From NCBI RefSeq assembly GCF_900129465.1, contig NZ_FSRA01000002.1, positions 2,831,591 through 2,895,590 of the forward strand: DNA of 64,000 bases. Reading direction: 5' to 3'. This stretch comes from Chitinophaga niabensis (GTDB taxonomy: Bacteria > Bacteroidota > Bacteroidia > Chitinophagales > Chitinophagaceae). Of the stretch, positions 8,749-18,212 are shown piece after piece (position 1 is the first letter of the stretch; every line of letters starts with the position of its first letter). The notes under the pieces were generated by a model. It was given only the letters and a program-made list of their open reading frames with translations, ran no database searches and was not told the DNA's origin. Made by a program: the position numbers and the translations under genes.

Positions 8749-11700
8749 TCAGTTCGCGTTGAGCATAGCTCCCAGGTTCATGTCATTGTCCCACCGGTAA
8801 CGGTTCTTGTATTTCACCTGGCGGATCACTTTGATGAATTGTTCAGGTACAGACCTGTCTGCATCATAACGGATATCCGTGAGCTGTGTGAGGGATTCGT
8901 TGCTGGAAGACTGCTTTTCATCCTCCGGCTGGAGGCCGCTGATACCAAGGTACCAGGTATCTTCTTCCTTCTGTTTGTATTTATACAGGTAAACGTTGCC
9001 CTTTTTGAAACGGTGGGTAGTATGCTGTTTACCCAGCAACACTATGGAATCGATCCTGGTGTTGTAATCCACCATGCCATATAAAACGCTCCTGGCAATG
9101 GATTCCTGCTTTTTATAAGCTTTTGGGAATTTATCAAGCTGTTGTATTTCCTCCAGGGCTTCCCATAAGGCAACACGGTATTTCTCCTGCGCGGCGATCT
9201 GTTGCAGCAGGCTGTCTGCTACCGGCAGCTTGTGCCGGAGGTATAACTGCGCCAGCAGGATCTGCTGTAAAGGATTCTTTGTGCTTTCATAACGACTAAA
9301 GAACCTTTCCGCATTCTTGTTTGTGTTGCGGTAAGGCAATAGCAGTACCGCGTATTCGTGCAGTACATTATTGGGGTGAAAGCGGCTTTCTATATCATTA
9401 TCGTCGTCCTCGTCTATTTGCTCCTGTTCATCTGCTATTTCTTTTTGCAGCGCTATCCGGGCATCAAAAGCAATCTGGCTGATATGATGCTCGTACAGCG
9501 ATGGCTGGATCACGTTACTGTCCAGCATAGTAGCGAGCAGGCTGTATACCGGTTCTTTATAATCCGTGAGCGCGGTGAGCTGGAGCAGATCAGGGAAAAG
9601 GGATTTGCTGAGTTGCAGTGAATCCCGGAGGGGAGACAGCATAGCGTAGATATTATCCTCGTTACTGAAAATGGGGATCTCTTTCAATACCAGGTTGCTG
9701 AACACTTTATCTGCTTCCATGGTTTGCTGTTTCAATAAACTTTCCAGGATGTTGCGTTGCAGGCTGGCGGTATCGTTAGCAGCGAGGTAAGCGCTTTCGA
9801 GGAAGGGCAGTATTTCCGGATGGCTGATGTAACCCAGTTCTGCAATAAGGTCGTTCTTCACTTCCAGGTAATTCTTTTCACCGGCTCCCCAGCTCTTTAT
9901 AAGCCTGATCAGTTCCGGCGCATGTTCATCTTTATAATGAACGGTGCTGATGGAACTCTTTGCCTGCTGGCGGGTAGTGCTGTCTTTACTGTTAAAATCA
10001 GCGAAGAACTCCGGGGCTTTGCTCAGGTAAATGGATTTACCGAATACGGTATCCCCGGGCGTAAAAGTATCAAAGAAAGAAGTGATGAAAGAAGAGGGGC
10101 CCTTGATATTATCGGTAACAGCAGAGAGCGTGTACTGGGCACCATTGCGCACAAATACTTTGCAGTAGAAGTTCCTGGTGCTGTTGGTATCCCGCATTTG
10201 CAGCAGGGTGCTTTCCCAGCCGGGTAAACGTTCATACTTTTTACTATGGATCACCAGGTCCCCCTGGTCTGTCAGGTTGTCGATCTCTCTTCCCCAGAAT
10301 TGCGCACTGTCCTTAGTGCTGTAATAACGGTTGAATTTCTGGAACACTACTTTTACTTCTTCCCCTGTACTGTCTGAGCGGAAAGTTTTGTTCTTCACCT
10401 TATAGGCATGGTCCGTATTTTCTTCCGTACTGCCGGCTCCGGAAAATGCTTCCATCAGGGCATCGTCGTCTTTAGGGATCACGGGTGTTTTTACAGAGAA
10501 GTAAAGGCTTGTATCTGTATAGGCTTGTGCCGTGTTGTAAACAGGGTTTGCAGGCACAAAAGATTGAAAGAAATCGGATAAGGCTTTCTTATCATTCCTG
10601 TAATGGGCAGACAGGATGAAGTAATGTGGCCCCTGCAACAGGATGCGTGTTTGGGAGAAGCTGTTATCTGTATGCTGGTTCACTATTTCAAGACAGGTGT
10701 AACCCTGCCAGGTCATGAATTTCCTGCTCTTTTGCTGTTTGATGAATTGTGACTGCTGAAAACTTTCTTCTGCAAAACCCAGCTCTACGGTATCTTCTTC
10801 CAGTACGGAATAATCGGGGATGGTTTTACGCATCACCAGGTAACTGTTGCCGGTTTGTTTATCTAAAGCTTCGTACTCCTGCCGTTTGCTGAGGGAACGA
10901 AGGGTGATATTATTGGCGAATACAGGTGTATGGGGCATTTTTACAGAAAAGGTATTACCTGGGGAGTGGTAATTGACCCACGCGCCGCTTTGTAATGTTT
11001 TTAATTTGATGGAGGCAAAGAAACGGTCACCTTCTTCTCCTTCCACATATTCCCCGTTACCACTGATCTTGAAGATGAACACTTCAAAAGGTGTAACAAA
11101 GATGTTGTACCGCTGCATATCACCCCGCCGTGTGCGGTTACGGATATCAAAACCTTTATAACCGTTATTGCTGATCGCTTTTTTAGTGATGATCTTACCG
11201 GGAATGTTCTCGTATAAAAGACTGTCTATTTTCAGGGATACATCTGCTTCACTTTGCCCGAGGCTCAATGCGTTGGTCTTGATGCGGCTCACCAGGTAAT
11301 AGGCGCCATTGGCCAGGTCTGCATACTGTAACTGGTTCAACATGGTCAGGCCGCTGAAGTTGAAAAGTTTGCCGGGTACATCTACCTGGATCCATCCGTC
11401 TTCTGAAGTATAGGTTTGAAATACTACCGGGGCCTTTACTTTCTCCAGCTGGTCCTTTTGTTCACTGTCGCGATTGTTGAACACAACCGGGCGTACAGTA
11501 TAACCGGCTTTACGTAACATATAGATCAGGCCGCGGTCTCCGGGAAGGTGTGCTGCGCCTACACCGGCAAACAGGCTATTGATACGGATAATGGAATCGA
11601 TCACCCGGAACATGTTTTCGTTCCGTTTGTAAAGGAATTTTTCCATGAAAGCAGGAGAGGTGTATTGATTGCTGGAAATGGAATCCAGCATATCCAGGTC

Positions 11701-12369
11701 TCCGCGGCGGTAGGCATCATTCAGTTTATTCCTTGAGTCCAGGGGATTTTCTGCATCCCTGTTCACCTTTTTTTGCTTTTTGTCTTTCGCCGCATCCCTG
11801 TATGCTTCCAGCATCAGGCGTTCGGACTCTTCAAAGCTTTCCACGCCGGTTGCACGTTTGCCCATTTTTTTACCTACCTGGTAGATGTACATATCCAGGA
11901 AAGTATCTTCCTCAAAATCTTCCTGTGCAGCAAAAGAGCGGTAGAGCAGGTGATTGATCATTTCAGGCCGGTAAGTAAGGCCGGTCCTGATCAGATCCCC
12001 ATAGGCGCCAATGGTGAAGGCATCTTTGCTCATACTGCCATTCCCGGCCAATTCATTCATATAGCGGGAACTGAGGCGTAACATATTGCTTTTGGAAAAG
12101 TCTTCCTGCAATTGCTGCGGATCTGTTTCCAAAGAAACGATATCAGCGTTCTTGATACAGTGATAGAAAGAATCGCTGAGATGGAATGCCAGCTTATTGC
12201 TTACGTGCATGGTACCAAAGAGGTAGGAAGGCTTCGGCATGTTCTTGCCGGTGATCTCCCATAATAAACCCTGGTATTTCTTATTATTCGCCTGTTTATG
12301 CTGAGCAGCTGCAACAGAGCCTGTCACTAACAGCACACATACCAGTACACTTCTTTTCAATTGGTTCAT
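8749..12369 (-). CDS. TraB/GumN-family protein with long C-terminal extension
   Basis: A 1206-residue exported protein. A Sec signal peptide (KRSVLVCVLLVTGSVAAAQ) is followed at about residues 30-300 by a TraB/GumN (TIKI-like) domain: LLWEITGKNMPKPSYLFGTMH, VSLETDP and a second GVGAAHLPGDRGL, together giving the paired GxxxH and Glu residues proposed as a metal-dependent protease site. The remaining 900 residues hold beta-rich segments and, at about 800-1000, helical pairs that look HEAT-like. Plain GumN proteins are near 300 residues, so this is an unusual extension. A -7 box TATATTTG lies at 12398-12405, about 28 nt upstream of the ATG. Likely periplasmic or outer-membrane associated; substrate unknown. 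Confidence 0.82.
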   Translation of the reverse strand: MNQLKRSVLVCVLLVTGSVAAAQHKQANNKKYQGLLWEITGKNMPKPSYLFGTMHVSNKLAFHLSDSFYHCIKNADIVSLETDPQQLQEDFSKSNMLRLSSRYMNELAGNGSMSKDAFTIGAYGDLIRTGLTYRPEMINHLLYRSFAAQEDFEEDTFLDMYIYQVGKKMGKRATGVESFEESERLMLEAYRDAAKDKKQKKVNRDAENPLDSRNKLNDAYRRGDLDMLDSISSNQYTSPAFMEKFLYKRNENMFRVIDSIIRINSLFAGVGAAHLPGDRGLIYMLRKAGYTVRPVVFNNRDSEQKDQLEKVKAPVVFQTYTSEDGWIQVDVPGKLFNFSGLTMLNQLQYADLANGAYYLVSRIKTNALSLGQSEADVSLKIDSLLYENIPGKIITKKAISNNGYKGFDIRNRTRRGDMQRYNIFVTPFEVFIFKISGNGEYVEGEEGDRFFASIKLKTLQSGAWVNYHSPGNTFSVKMPHTPVFANNITLRSLSKRQEYEALDKQTGNSYLVMRKTIPDYSVLEEDTVELGFAEESFQQSQFIKQQKSRKFMTWQGYTCLEIVNQHTDNSFSQTRILLQGPHYFILSAHYRNDKKALSDFFQSFVPANPVYNTAQAYTDTSLYFSVKTPVIPKDDDALMEAFSGAGSTEENTDHAYKVKNKTFRSDSTGEEVKVVFQKFNRYYSTKDSAQFWGREIDNLTDQGDLVIHSKKYERLPGWESTLLQMRDTNSTRNFYCKVFVRNGAQYTLSAVTDNIKGPSSFITSFFDTFTPGDTVFGKSIYLSKAPEFFADFNSKDSTTRQQAKSSISTVHYKDEHAPELIRLIKSWGAGEKNYLEVKNDLIAELGYISHPEILPFLESAYLAANDTASLQRNILESLLKQQTMEADKVFSNLVLKEIPIFSNEDNIYAMLSPLRDSLQLSKSLFPDLLQLTALTDYKEPVYSLLATMLDSNVIQPSLYEHHISQIAFDARIALQKEIADEQEQIDEDDDNDIESRFHPNNVLHEYAVLLLPYRNTNKNAERFFSRYESTKNPLQQILLAQLYLRHKLPVADSLLQQIAAQEKYRVALWEALEEIQQLDKFPKAYKKQESIARSVLYGMVDYNTRIDSIVLLGKQHTTHRFKKGNVYLYKYKQKEEDTWYLGISGLQPEDEKQSSSNESLTQLTDIRYDADRSVPEQFIKVIRQVKYKNRYRWDNDMNLGAMLNAN

Positions 12370-12429
12370 ATGAGGACGGTAGGGAATTAGATGTATTCAA
12401 ATATACTGAAAATACTGCGGTGGCAGGCA

Positions 12430-14772
12430 TTAGCGCCGCTGCAACACTTTCTCGAACAGGCCCAGTATACGTTTGTACTCATCCGTCCAGCTGGCAGGCT
12501 CTGTAAAGCCGTGATCTTCAATTGGGTATACGGCCAGTTCCCAGTTGTTTTTGCCGAGTTCTATGAGGCGCTGGCTGAGGCGTACAATATCCTGGAAATG
12601 CACATTGGTATCCACCATGCCATGGCACATCAGCAAATGCCCCTTTAACCCTTCTGCATAATAAATGGGGGAAGACTTCCGGTAAGCGATACTATCAGTA
12701 AAAGGTTCGTTGAGGATGTTTGAAGTATAACCGTGATTATAATGCGCCCAGTCTGTAACAGAACGGAGTGCTGCTCCGGCGGCAAAATCATCCGGTGTGG
12801 TGAACATGGCCATGAGAGTAATAAATCCGCCGTAACTGCCGCCATAGATCCCCACACGTTTAGGGTCTACGCCATAGTTTTGTGCCAGGAATTTAGCGCC
12901 ATCCACCTGGTCTGTAAGGTCCTTTCCACCCATATAGCGGTAAATGCCGGTACGCCAGTTCCGGCCATAACCTGCACTGCCACGGTAATCTATATCCAGT
13001 ACGGTATAACCAAGGTCTGTTAAAAGATTATGGAACATATATTCCCTGAAATATTGGCTCCACCATTTATGCGCATTCTGCAGATAACCTGCGCCATGTA
13101 CAAAGATCACGGCGGCGCCATTGCGTTTGGCAGTTTCAGGAGTATACAGCCGGGCATGCACCATTTCATTGTCACGTGCTTTGAAGGTGATCACGTTGGC
13201 TTCCCTCCAGGGATAAGCTTTAAATTCTTCTGATTGGGCCAGCTGTGTGATCTGTACCGGTTTGGCACCTGCTTTATTTTCCTGGAGGTACATTTCCCAG
13301 GGTTTGTTGGAAGTGGAATAACGGTAAGCGATCCATTTTTCATCCGGGGAAAGTGTAACGGTATGTGCGCCGGGCATGCTGGTAATGCGTTCTGCTTTAC
13401 CGCCGGTTACCGGCAAACGGTAATATTGCTTTTCACCGGGATGCACTTCATTGGTGAGCAGGTAGAAGTATTGTTTGTTATGAGATAAGGTTACATCCTG
13501 TACTTCATAGTTCCCGCTGGTTAAAGCCTGCTTTTTATTGCTGGCTACATTCATGGTGTAGAGATGGGAATAACCGGTTGCTTCACTCTGGAACCAGATG
13601 GTTTGTTCATCTACCCAGCCGATATTTCCCCAACCTACGCCGGGGCCACCTATCCATGCTTCATCCCGCTGGCGGTCCAGCAAACGGAGTGTACCGTTAG
13701 CGGCATCCAGTAACATGATCCAGCGGTCTTTGTTATCCTGTGAATTAATGTCCACTACAGCATAAGTTCCTTTCTCTGACCAGTAAGGGCCGCTGATGAT
13801 CACACCGCGGTTTTTGGCTTTGGCCGTATCCTGTTTTGCATAATCAGGCTTGTCTGTAATGCCCGGAATGCCGGCCGTTTTAATGGCGATCACCGTGTCC
13901 TTTTCCCTGTCGTACACAAAGGATTCAAAACTTCCCCAGGGAGCGCCTACTTTGCTGCGGCTCCTGATATCCGTAGTATAGCCTGTTTCTGTTACATAGT
14001 TGGGAACGATGGTGGTTTTCTCTCCTGGCGGTTCATCATTTAAACGGTACACTACAAAACGGCCGTCAGGACTTAATACCACTTCTCCCAGCGATTTGTC
14101 TTCCAGGTAGAGCGTACGCATTTGCGGCACTTTAGGAAGGCTTTTGGTATATGCTGCCGCAGCATCTGCTTTTGCTTTTTTATCCTTCAGCACCTGCATT
14201 AATTCCAATTGCTGGTTCTTCAGGAACTGGTCCTGCGCACTCAGCTTTTCTTTTCTTTCCAATGGTTTGGCGCCCTGCACAAAATCCGTGAACTGTTCAA
14301 TCAAACCTGTTTTAATATCCCAGGTGAAAAGGTTGCGGTTACGGCGGAAGAGGATGCGGGTATCCTGCATGGCAAAGTCTGCCTGTGTTTCTGTTTCTGC
14401 GGTATTGGTGATGCGTGTTTCTTTTCCGGTGGCCACCTCCCGAAGGTAGATGTCTCCGTAATAAGTATAGACGAGTTGGGTGTGTGCTTTATTATACTGT
14501 CCAAAACTCCTGGCATTGATCAGTACCCTGTCTGCCGCGTTGGTCTTTACCGGTGTATGTTTGCTGAGGGTGATGGAATAAAGCGAATCTGCCATTGCTT
14601 TTTCCGGGTTCCAGTTAAAGTATACGGTTTTACCATCCGCACTCCATTTTAAATTATCCGGAGAGGTACCGATCCATTTGGGATCGCGCATGATCTTCTC
14701 TACAGTAAGGGTTTGTGCGTAAGTAAGGGTTGATAAGAACAGGCCAGCGAAGGAGAGCAGTATTTTTTTCAT
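12430..14772 (-). CDS. S9 family prolyl oligopeptidase (DPP4-like), secreted
   Basis: A 780-residue periplasmic serine peptidase. A signal peptide (MKKILLSFAGLFLSTLTYAQ) is followed by a beta-propeller with WSADGKTVYF-type blades to about residue 520 and then an alpha/beta-hydrolase domain. The catalytic triad is visible: nucleophile in GIYGGSYGGF (Ser646), Asp721 in HGMVDTN, His754 in IEDHGFTEP. Such enzymes release dipeptides, typically Xaa-Pro, from oligopeptides. It is divergent from the histidine phosphatase gene and followed 60 nt later by the TraB/GumN gene, which has its own -7 box. Confidence 0.93.
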   Translation of the reverse strand: MKKILLSFAGLFLSTLTYAQTLTVEKIMRDPKWIGTSPDNLKWSADGKTVYFNWNPEKAMADSLYSITLSKHTPVKTNAADRVLINARSFGQYNKAHTQLVYTYYGDIYLREVATGKETRITNTAETETQADFAMQDTRILFRRNRNLFTWDIKTGLIEQFTDFVQGAKPLERKEKLSAQDQFLKNQQLELMQVLKDKKAKADAAAAYTKSLPKVPQMRTLYLEDKSLGEVVLSPDGRFVVYRLNDEPPGEKTTIVPNYVTETGYTTDIRSRSKVGAPWGSFESFVYDREKDTVIAIKTAGIPGITDKPDYAKQDTAKAKNRGVIISGPYWSEKGTYAVVDINSQDNKDRWIMLLDAANGTLRLLDRQRDEAWIGGPGVGWGNIGWVDEQTIWFQSEATGYSHLYTMNVASNKKQALTSGNYEVQDVTLSHNKQYFYLLTNEVHPGEKQYYRLPVTGGKAERITSMPGAHTVTLSPDEKWIAYRYSTSNKPWEMYLQENKAGAKPVQITQLAQSEEFKAYPWREANVITFKARDNEMVHARLYTPETAKRNGAAVIFVHGAGYLQNAHKWWSQYFREYMFHNLLTDLGYTVLDIDYRGSAGYGRNWRTGIYRYMGGKDLTDQVDGAKFLAQNYGVDPKRVGIYGGSYGGFITLMAMFTTPDDFAAGAALRSVTDWAHYNHGYTSNILNEPFTDSIAYRKSSPIYYAEGLKGHLLMCHGMVDTNVHFQDIVRLSQRLIELGKNNWELAVYPIEDHGFTEPASWTDEYKRILGLFEKVLQRR

Positions 14773-14827
14773 ATTGTATAATAGTGAAGAATTCTATAAT
14801 TTGTTGCAATATAATAAACAACCCAGC

Positions 14828-15376
14828 ATGATCTCACGCAAAATGATGTACGGCACAGTATTGGTAATCACGCTGTTAACAGCTTGCGGGCCTGCGCCTG
14901 TGAAGCAGGAGCGGGTACAGGTGCCTGTTACGGAAGATAGCACTTTTCTTACAGGTACTTTCTTTGTGGTACGTCATGCGGAAAAGAACCCGGGAGCAGA
15001 CTCCACATTAACCGAAGCCGGTTTGAAACGGGCCGGGAAGTTATACAGGATGCTGAAAGATTCCGGTATTACACGGATCTATTCCACACCATTCAAACGC
15101 ACTTTGCAAACAGGCGATTCTTTGCGCATCCTGGGTAAGATAGATACTGCCTTATATAAACCGGATAGCACAGGAGAATCGCTGTTGTATGAGATCAGCC
15201 GTAATAACGACTGGGGTAAAAAGATCCTCGTGATCGGTCATAGCAATACCCTCATTCCCATCCTGAAAAGCCTGAACACTTTTCCGAGGGATACCATCCG
15301 GGATGAAGATTATAACTTCCTGTTCATGGTATATAAAGGAAGGAAAATGGCGAAGCTGATCAGAACGAAATATTAA
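14828..15376 (+). CDS. Histidine phosphatase family lipoprotein (SixA/PGM-like)
   Basis: A predicted lipoprotein phosphatase of about 182 residues. I start it at the ATG at 14828; an in-frame ATG at 14774 would put the start 1 nt from the divergent peptidase gene and adds a non-signal-like leader. From this start there is a hydrophobic segment ending LLTACG (lipobox), then TFFVVRHAEKNPGADS with the RHxE catalytic motif, STPFKRTLQTGD, and VIGHSNT with the second catalytic His. Substrate unknown; an exported branch-1 histidine phosphatase. The TTAA at 15373-15376 is shared with the convergent mgtE stop. Confidence 0.85.
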   Translation: MISRKMMYGTVLVITLLTACGPAPVKQERVQVPVTEDSTFLTGTFFVVRHAEKNPGADSTLTEAGLKRAGKLYRMLKDSGITRIYSTPFKRTLQTGDSLRILGKIDTALYKPDSTGESLLYEISRNNDWGKKILVIGHSNTLIPILKSLNTFPRDTIRDEDYNFLFMVYKGRKMAKLIRTKY

Positions 15377-16749
15377 AGCAGGATACCTTTCAGGAAAATA
15401 TACGCGACAGAGAAATAGATCAGTAATCCGGTAACATCCACCAGTGTGGCCACAAATGGCGCAGAGGAACTGGCAGGGTCAGCACCTGCTTTTTTCAATA
15501 TCAATGGCAGCATGGAACCGGATAAGGTGCCCCATAATACTACGCCTATCAATGATACGCCCAGTGTAAGACCAATAAGCACCGTATGATCGCCGTAAGT
15601 ATGGAAGAAGGAGTTCCAGATCAGGATCCTGATAAAACCAATAATGCCCAGGGCCGAACCCAGTAGTACACCGGAAATGATCTCCCTTCGCATCACCCTC
15701 CACCAGTCTTTGATGGTTAATTCACCCAGGGCCATGGCCTGGATGATCAGTGTGGAAGCCTGTGAACCGCTGTTACCGCCACTGGAAATAATGAGGGGAA
15801 TGAACATGGCCAGCACAACCGCCTTGGCGATCTCATCTTCAAAATAAGCCATTACGGAAGCGGTGAGCATTTCACCAATGAACAGGATGATCAGCCAGCC
15901 CACCCGTTTCTGAACCAACCGAAGTAAGGGCATATCCAGGTAAGGTTCATCCAAAGCCTCGGTACCCCCGATCTTCTGGATGTCTTCCGTATGTTCTTCA
16001 TTTAAGATCCATAACATATCGTCGATGGTAACAATCCCCAGCATAACACCGGCATCGTCCAACACCGGAAGGGCTACACGATTTTCTAACCTGAACACCT
16101 GTACCGCTTCTTCCTGTTCATCGTTTACATGGAGGGAAACAAAGCGGTGGTCCATCAGGGATTCCACCAGGGTATCAGGAGATACCAGCAGGAATTCGCG
16201 GATCCGGAAATCGTCCAGCAGTTTACCCTGGTTATCTATGATATAAATAACATCAATGGTTTCAGAATCCCGGCCATACATCCGGATGTGGTTGAGCACC
16301 TTGGCTACCGTCCAGTGAGATTTGGCGGCTATATAGTCCGGCGTCATGATCCGGCCTACACTGTTCTCCGGGTAACCCAGGAGGGCGAGGGTGATCTTTC
16401 GTTCTTCCGGGTTCAGTAGTTTAATGAGCTCTGTTACTGCCTGGCTGGGGAGTTCTTCCAGGAAGGCCGTCCTGTCGTCCGGCGGCAGTTCATTGAGCAG
16501 TTCTGCTATCTTATGTGCCGGCAGGTCCCGGATGATATCTTCCTGTGTGGGAAATTCAAGGATCCTGAATGCGGCGGCAGCACGCCCAAGCGTAAGTTGA
16601 TTAATGATCAGGGCTGCCTGTTCCGGCACCTCGTAAATAAGTTCAGCAATATCGGTAATGAGCTGATCGTCCAGGAAGTCCTTTAACTCCCGGAAGTTCT
16701 GCTCATGAGCCAGTTGCTCAAACCTTTCCAGTAATACTTCATTTTCCAT
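15373..16749 (-). CDS. mgtE: Magnesium transporter MgtE
   Basis: Mg2+-gated Mg2+ channel of the inner membrane. The domain order is typical: an N-terminal superhelical MgtE_N domain (ELLNELPPDDRTAFLEELP), a CBS pair (VGRIMTPDYIA; RVALPVLDDAGVMLGIVTIDDM), then five TM helices with SSGGNSGSQASTL and the signature GTLSGSMLPLILKKAGADPA followed by PFVATLVDVTG. I use the ATG at 16749 (458 residues, normal length); the frame extends to a TTG directly after the upstream stop. It follows the bestrophin-like gene with no intervening terminator, so the two are probably one transcript. Confidence 0.95.
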   Translation of the reverse strand: MENEVLLERFEQLAHEQNFRELKDFLDDQLITDIAELIYEVPEQAALIINQLTLGRAAAAFRILEFPTQEDIIRDLPAHKIAELLNELPPDDRTAFLEELPSQAVTELIKLLNPEERKITLALLGYPENSVGRIMTPDYIAAKSHWTVAKVLNHIRMYGRDSETIDVIYIIDNQGKLLDDFRIREFLLVSPDTLVESLMDHRFVSLHVNDEQEEAVQVFRLENRVALPVLDDAGVMLGIVTIDDMLWILNEEHTEDIQKIGGTEALDEPYLDMPLLRLVQKRVGWLIILFIGEMLTASVMAYFEDEIAKAVVLAMFIPLIISSGGNSGSQASTLIIQAMALGELTIKDWWRVMRREIISGVLLGSALGIIGFIRILIWNSFFHTYGDHTVLIGLTLGVSLIGVVLWGTLSGSMLPLILKKAGADPASSSAPFVATLVDVTGLLIYFSVAYIFLKGILL

Positions 16750-16779
16750 AAGATCAGACGCTTGGGCGAAATTAGGCAA

Positions 16780-17655
16780 TTACAGTATCTCCTGCACATG
16801 CTTGCGGATATTGCCCGCAATAGTCTCTGTTGGCAGGTCGTTGGCATCTTTGCCAAAGGGGTCTTCAATTTCTTCTGCAATCAGCTCCAAACTCGCCAGT
16901 ACATAGAAAATGAACACCACCATGGGGATCACCAGGTAACCTAATCCGAATACATATCCCATGGGAAGGGTCATCACATAAAAGAAGATGAACTTTTTCA
17001 GGAACACACTATAGGAAAAGGGGATAGGGGTGTTCTTGATCCTTTCGCAGGCACCGCAGATATCCGTAAAGGATTCCAGCTGGTTGTTCAATACAATCAG
17101 CTGATCTCCGGTGATCACCTGCTGGCGGTACAGTTCATTGGCCTTTGACATGATCATGGTGGCTATCTGGTTAGGAATATGTTCCCCTGAATGCAGATGG
17201 CTTAATTCTTCCTGTGTTAAACCTTCCAGTTTGTGTGGATGGAATTCCCCGCGCAGGTGATCTTTAAGGGCCATGGCATAGTTAGGGATCATATGGGAAA
17301 AGTACCTCCTGGCAAGGTGGCCCGTAGGTAACATGCTTTGTAGTTTAATAGCCAGGTTACGGCTGGAGTTCACCAATGCACCCCATTGCCTGCGGCCTTC
17401 CCACCAACGGTCATAGGCTGTATTGGTGCGGAACACCAACAGCAATGATATCACAAAACCCAGCAAGCCATGCATGGCTGTTATATTCCTGATGTGATCT
17501 TTTTCAGATAATTTAAAGACCTCCAGTTCCAGCCATGCTATGCCGGCTGAGTAAATGGCAAGGGCTATAAACATCGGCACCAGCTTCTTAACCGTGTCTG
17601 CCTGATGGATGCGGAAGATGAATGTGAACCACTCCCGGGGATTATAATTGATCAT
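16780..17655 (-). CDS. Bestrophin-like chloride channel family protein (YneE/UPF0187)
   Basis: A 291-residue membrane protein of the bacterial bestrophin family. Diagnostic strings are LLVFRTNTAYDRWWEGRRQWG (about residues 72-92) and the C-terminal ELIAEEIEDPFGKDANDLP. Family members form pentameric ion channels. I start at the ATG at 17655 (MINYNPREWF, the usual family opening). A -7 box TATTTTTG at 17661-17668 lies 5 nt upstream and would be inside the gene if the earlier ATG at 17685 were used. It directly precedes mgtE, so an anion channel and a Mg2+ channel are co-transcribed. Confidence 0.88.
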   Translation of the reverse strand: MINYNPREWFTFIFRIHQADTVKKLVPMFIALAIYSAGIAWLELEVFKLSEKDHIRNITAMHGLLGFVISLLLVFRTNTAYDRWWEGRRQWGALVNSSRNLAIKLQSMLPTGHLARRYFSHMIPNYAMALKDHLRGEFHPHKLEGLTQEELSHLHSGEHIPNQIATMIMSKANELYRQQVITGDQLIVLNNQLESFTDICGACERIKNTPIPFSYSVFLKKFIFFYVMTLPMGYVFGLGYLVIPMVVFIFYVLASLELIAEEIEDPFGKDANDLPTETIAGNIRKHVQEIL

Positions 17656-17708
17656 AGCTGCAAAAATAATATCTATATGGATCACTTGTTATTTTGATAA
17701 CTGATGGG

Positions 17709-17738
17709 TTTGTCTTTACTTTACGGCTTCTATATTAT
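17709..17738 (+). promoter_or_regulatory. Candidate Bacteroidota promoter for the SET gene
   Basis: TTTG at 17709-17712, 18-nt spacer, then TATATTAT at 17731-17738, a partial match to TAnnTTTG. The ATG follows 9 nt later. Confidence 0.35.
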
Positions 17739-17747
17739 AAGTGAGTT

Positions 17748-18137
17748 ATGATCAAGCCGTATTTATACGTTAATAAGACCAAAGAGAAAGGCCGTGGTGT
17801 TTTCACCAAAGAAGCCATTCCAGCCGGAACACAAATAGAGGTTTCTCCTGTACTTGTACTGTCCGGTAACGATACATCGATAGTGGACAAAACTAAACTG
17901 CACAACTACATCTTCCTTTGGGGAGCAAGAGAAACACGCTCATGTATTGCTTTAGGTTTCTGTTCTATCTACAACCACGCCTACGAGCCTAATTGCGAAT
18001 ACGAGATGGATTTTGATGCCGAAACAATGGCCATCAGAACCCGCCGTGATATCAAAAAGGGCGAGGAACTCTCCATCAACTACAATGGAGATATCGAAGA
18101 CAAATCACCTGTTTGGTTCGACGTAAAACGTAAATAA
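17748..18137 (+). CDS. Small SET-domain protein, putative lysine methyltransferase
   Basis: A 129-residue protein consisting only of a SET domain. It shows KGRGVFTKEAIPAGTQIE near the N-terminus, the pseudoknot motif NHAYEPNCEYE (about 81-91) and GEELSINYNGD (about 105-115) with the conserved Tyr. SET proteins use S-adenosylmethionine to methylate lysine; bacterial targets are largely unknown. There is no pre-SET or post-SET zinc cluster. It stands alone between the divergent bestrophin gene and the hut operon, separated from the latter by a hairpin. Confidence 0.88.
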   Translation: MIKPYLYVNKTKEKGRGVFTKEAIPAGTQIEVSPVLVLSGNDTSIVDKTKLHNYIFLWGARETRSCIALGFCSIYNHAYEPNCEYEMDFDAETMAIRTRRDIKKGEELSINYNGDIEDKSPVWFDVKRK

Positions 18138-18146
18138 TTTCCCTAA

Positions 18147-18178
18147 AAGAAATTCGGATGAAATGATCCGGATTTCTT
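18147..18178 (+). terminator. Terminator-like hairpin after the SET gene
   Basis: Thirteen-bp arms (18147-18159 and 18166-18178) with one G-T wobble and a 6-nt loop, 9 nt after the SET stop. No strong T run follows, so termination efficiency is uncertain. Confidence 0.45.
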
Positions 18179-18186
18179 AATATTGT

Positions 18187-18212
18187 AAAATATATAAGCA
18201 CTTATATATTTT
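18187..18212. promoter_or_regulatory. Perfect 12-bp inverted repeat abutting the marR start codon
   Basis: Arms AAAATATATAAG (18187-18198) and CTTATATATTTT (18201-18212) are exact reverse complements around a CA spacer; the marR ATG begins at 18213. This is where a MarR-family operator for autoregulation and control of the whole hut operon would be expected. Operator function is inference. Confidence 0.65.

Noticed and set aside
16750..16779. TTG start for mgtE directly after the bestrophin stop
   Set aside because: The ATG at 16749 gives the normal MgtE length and opening; TTG use would need evidence.
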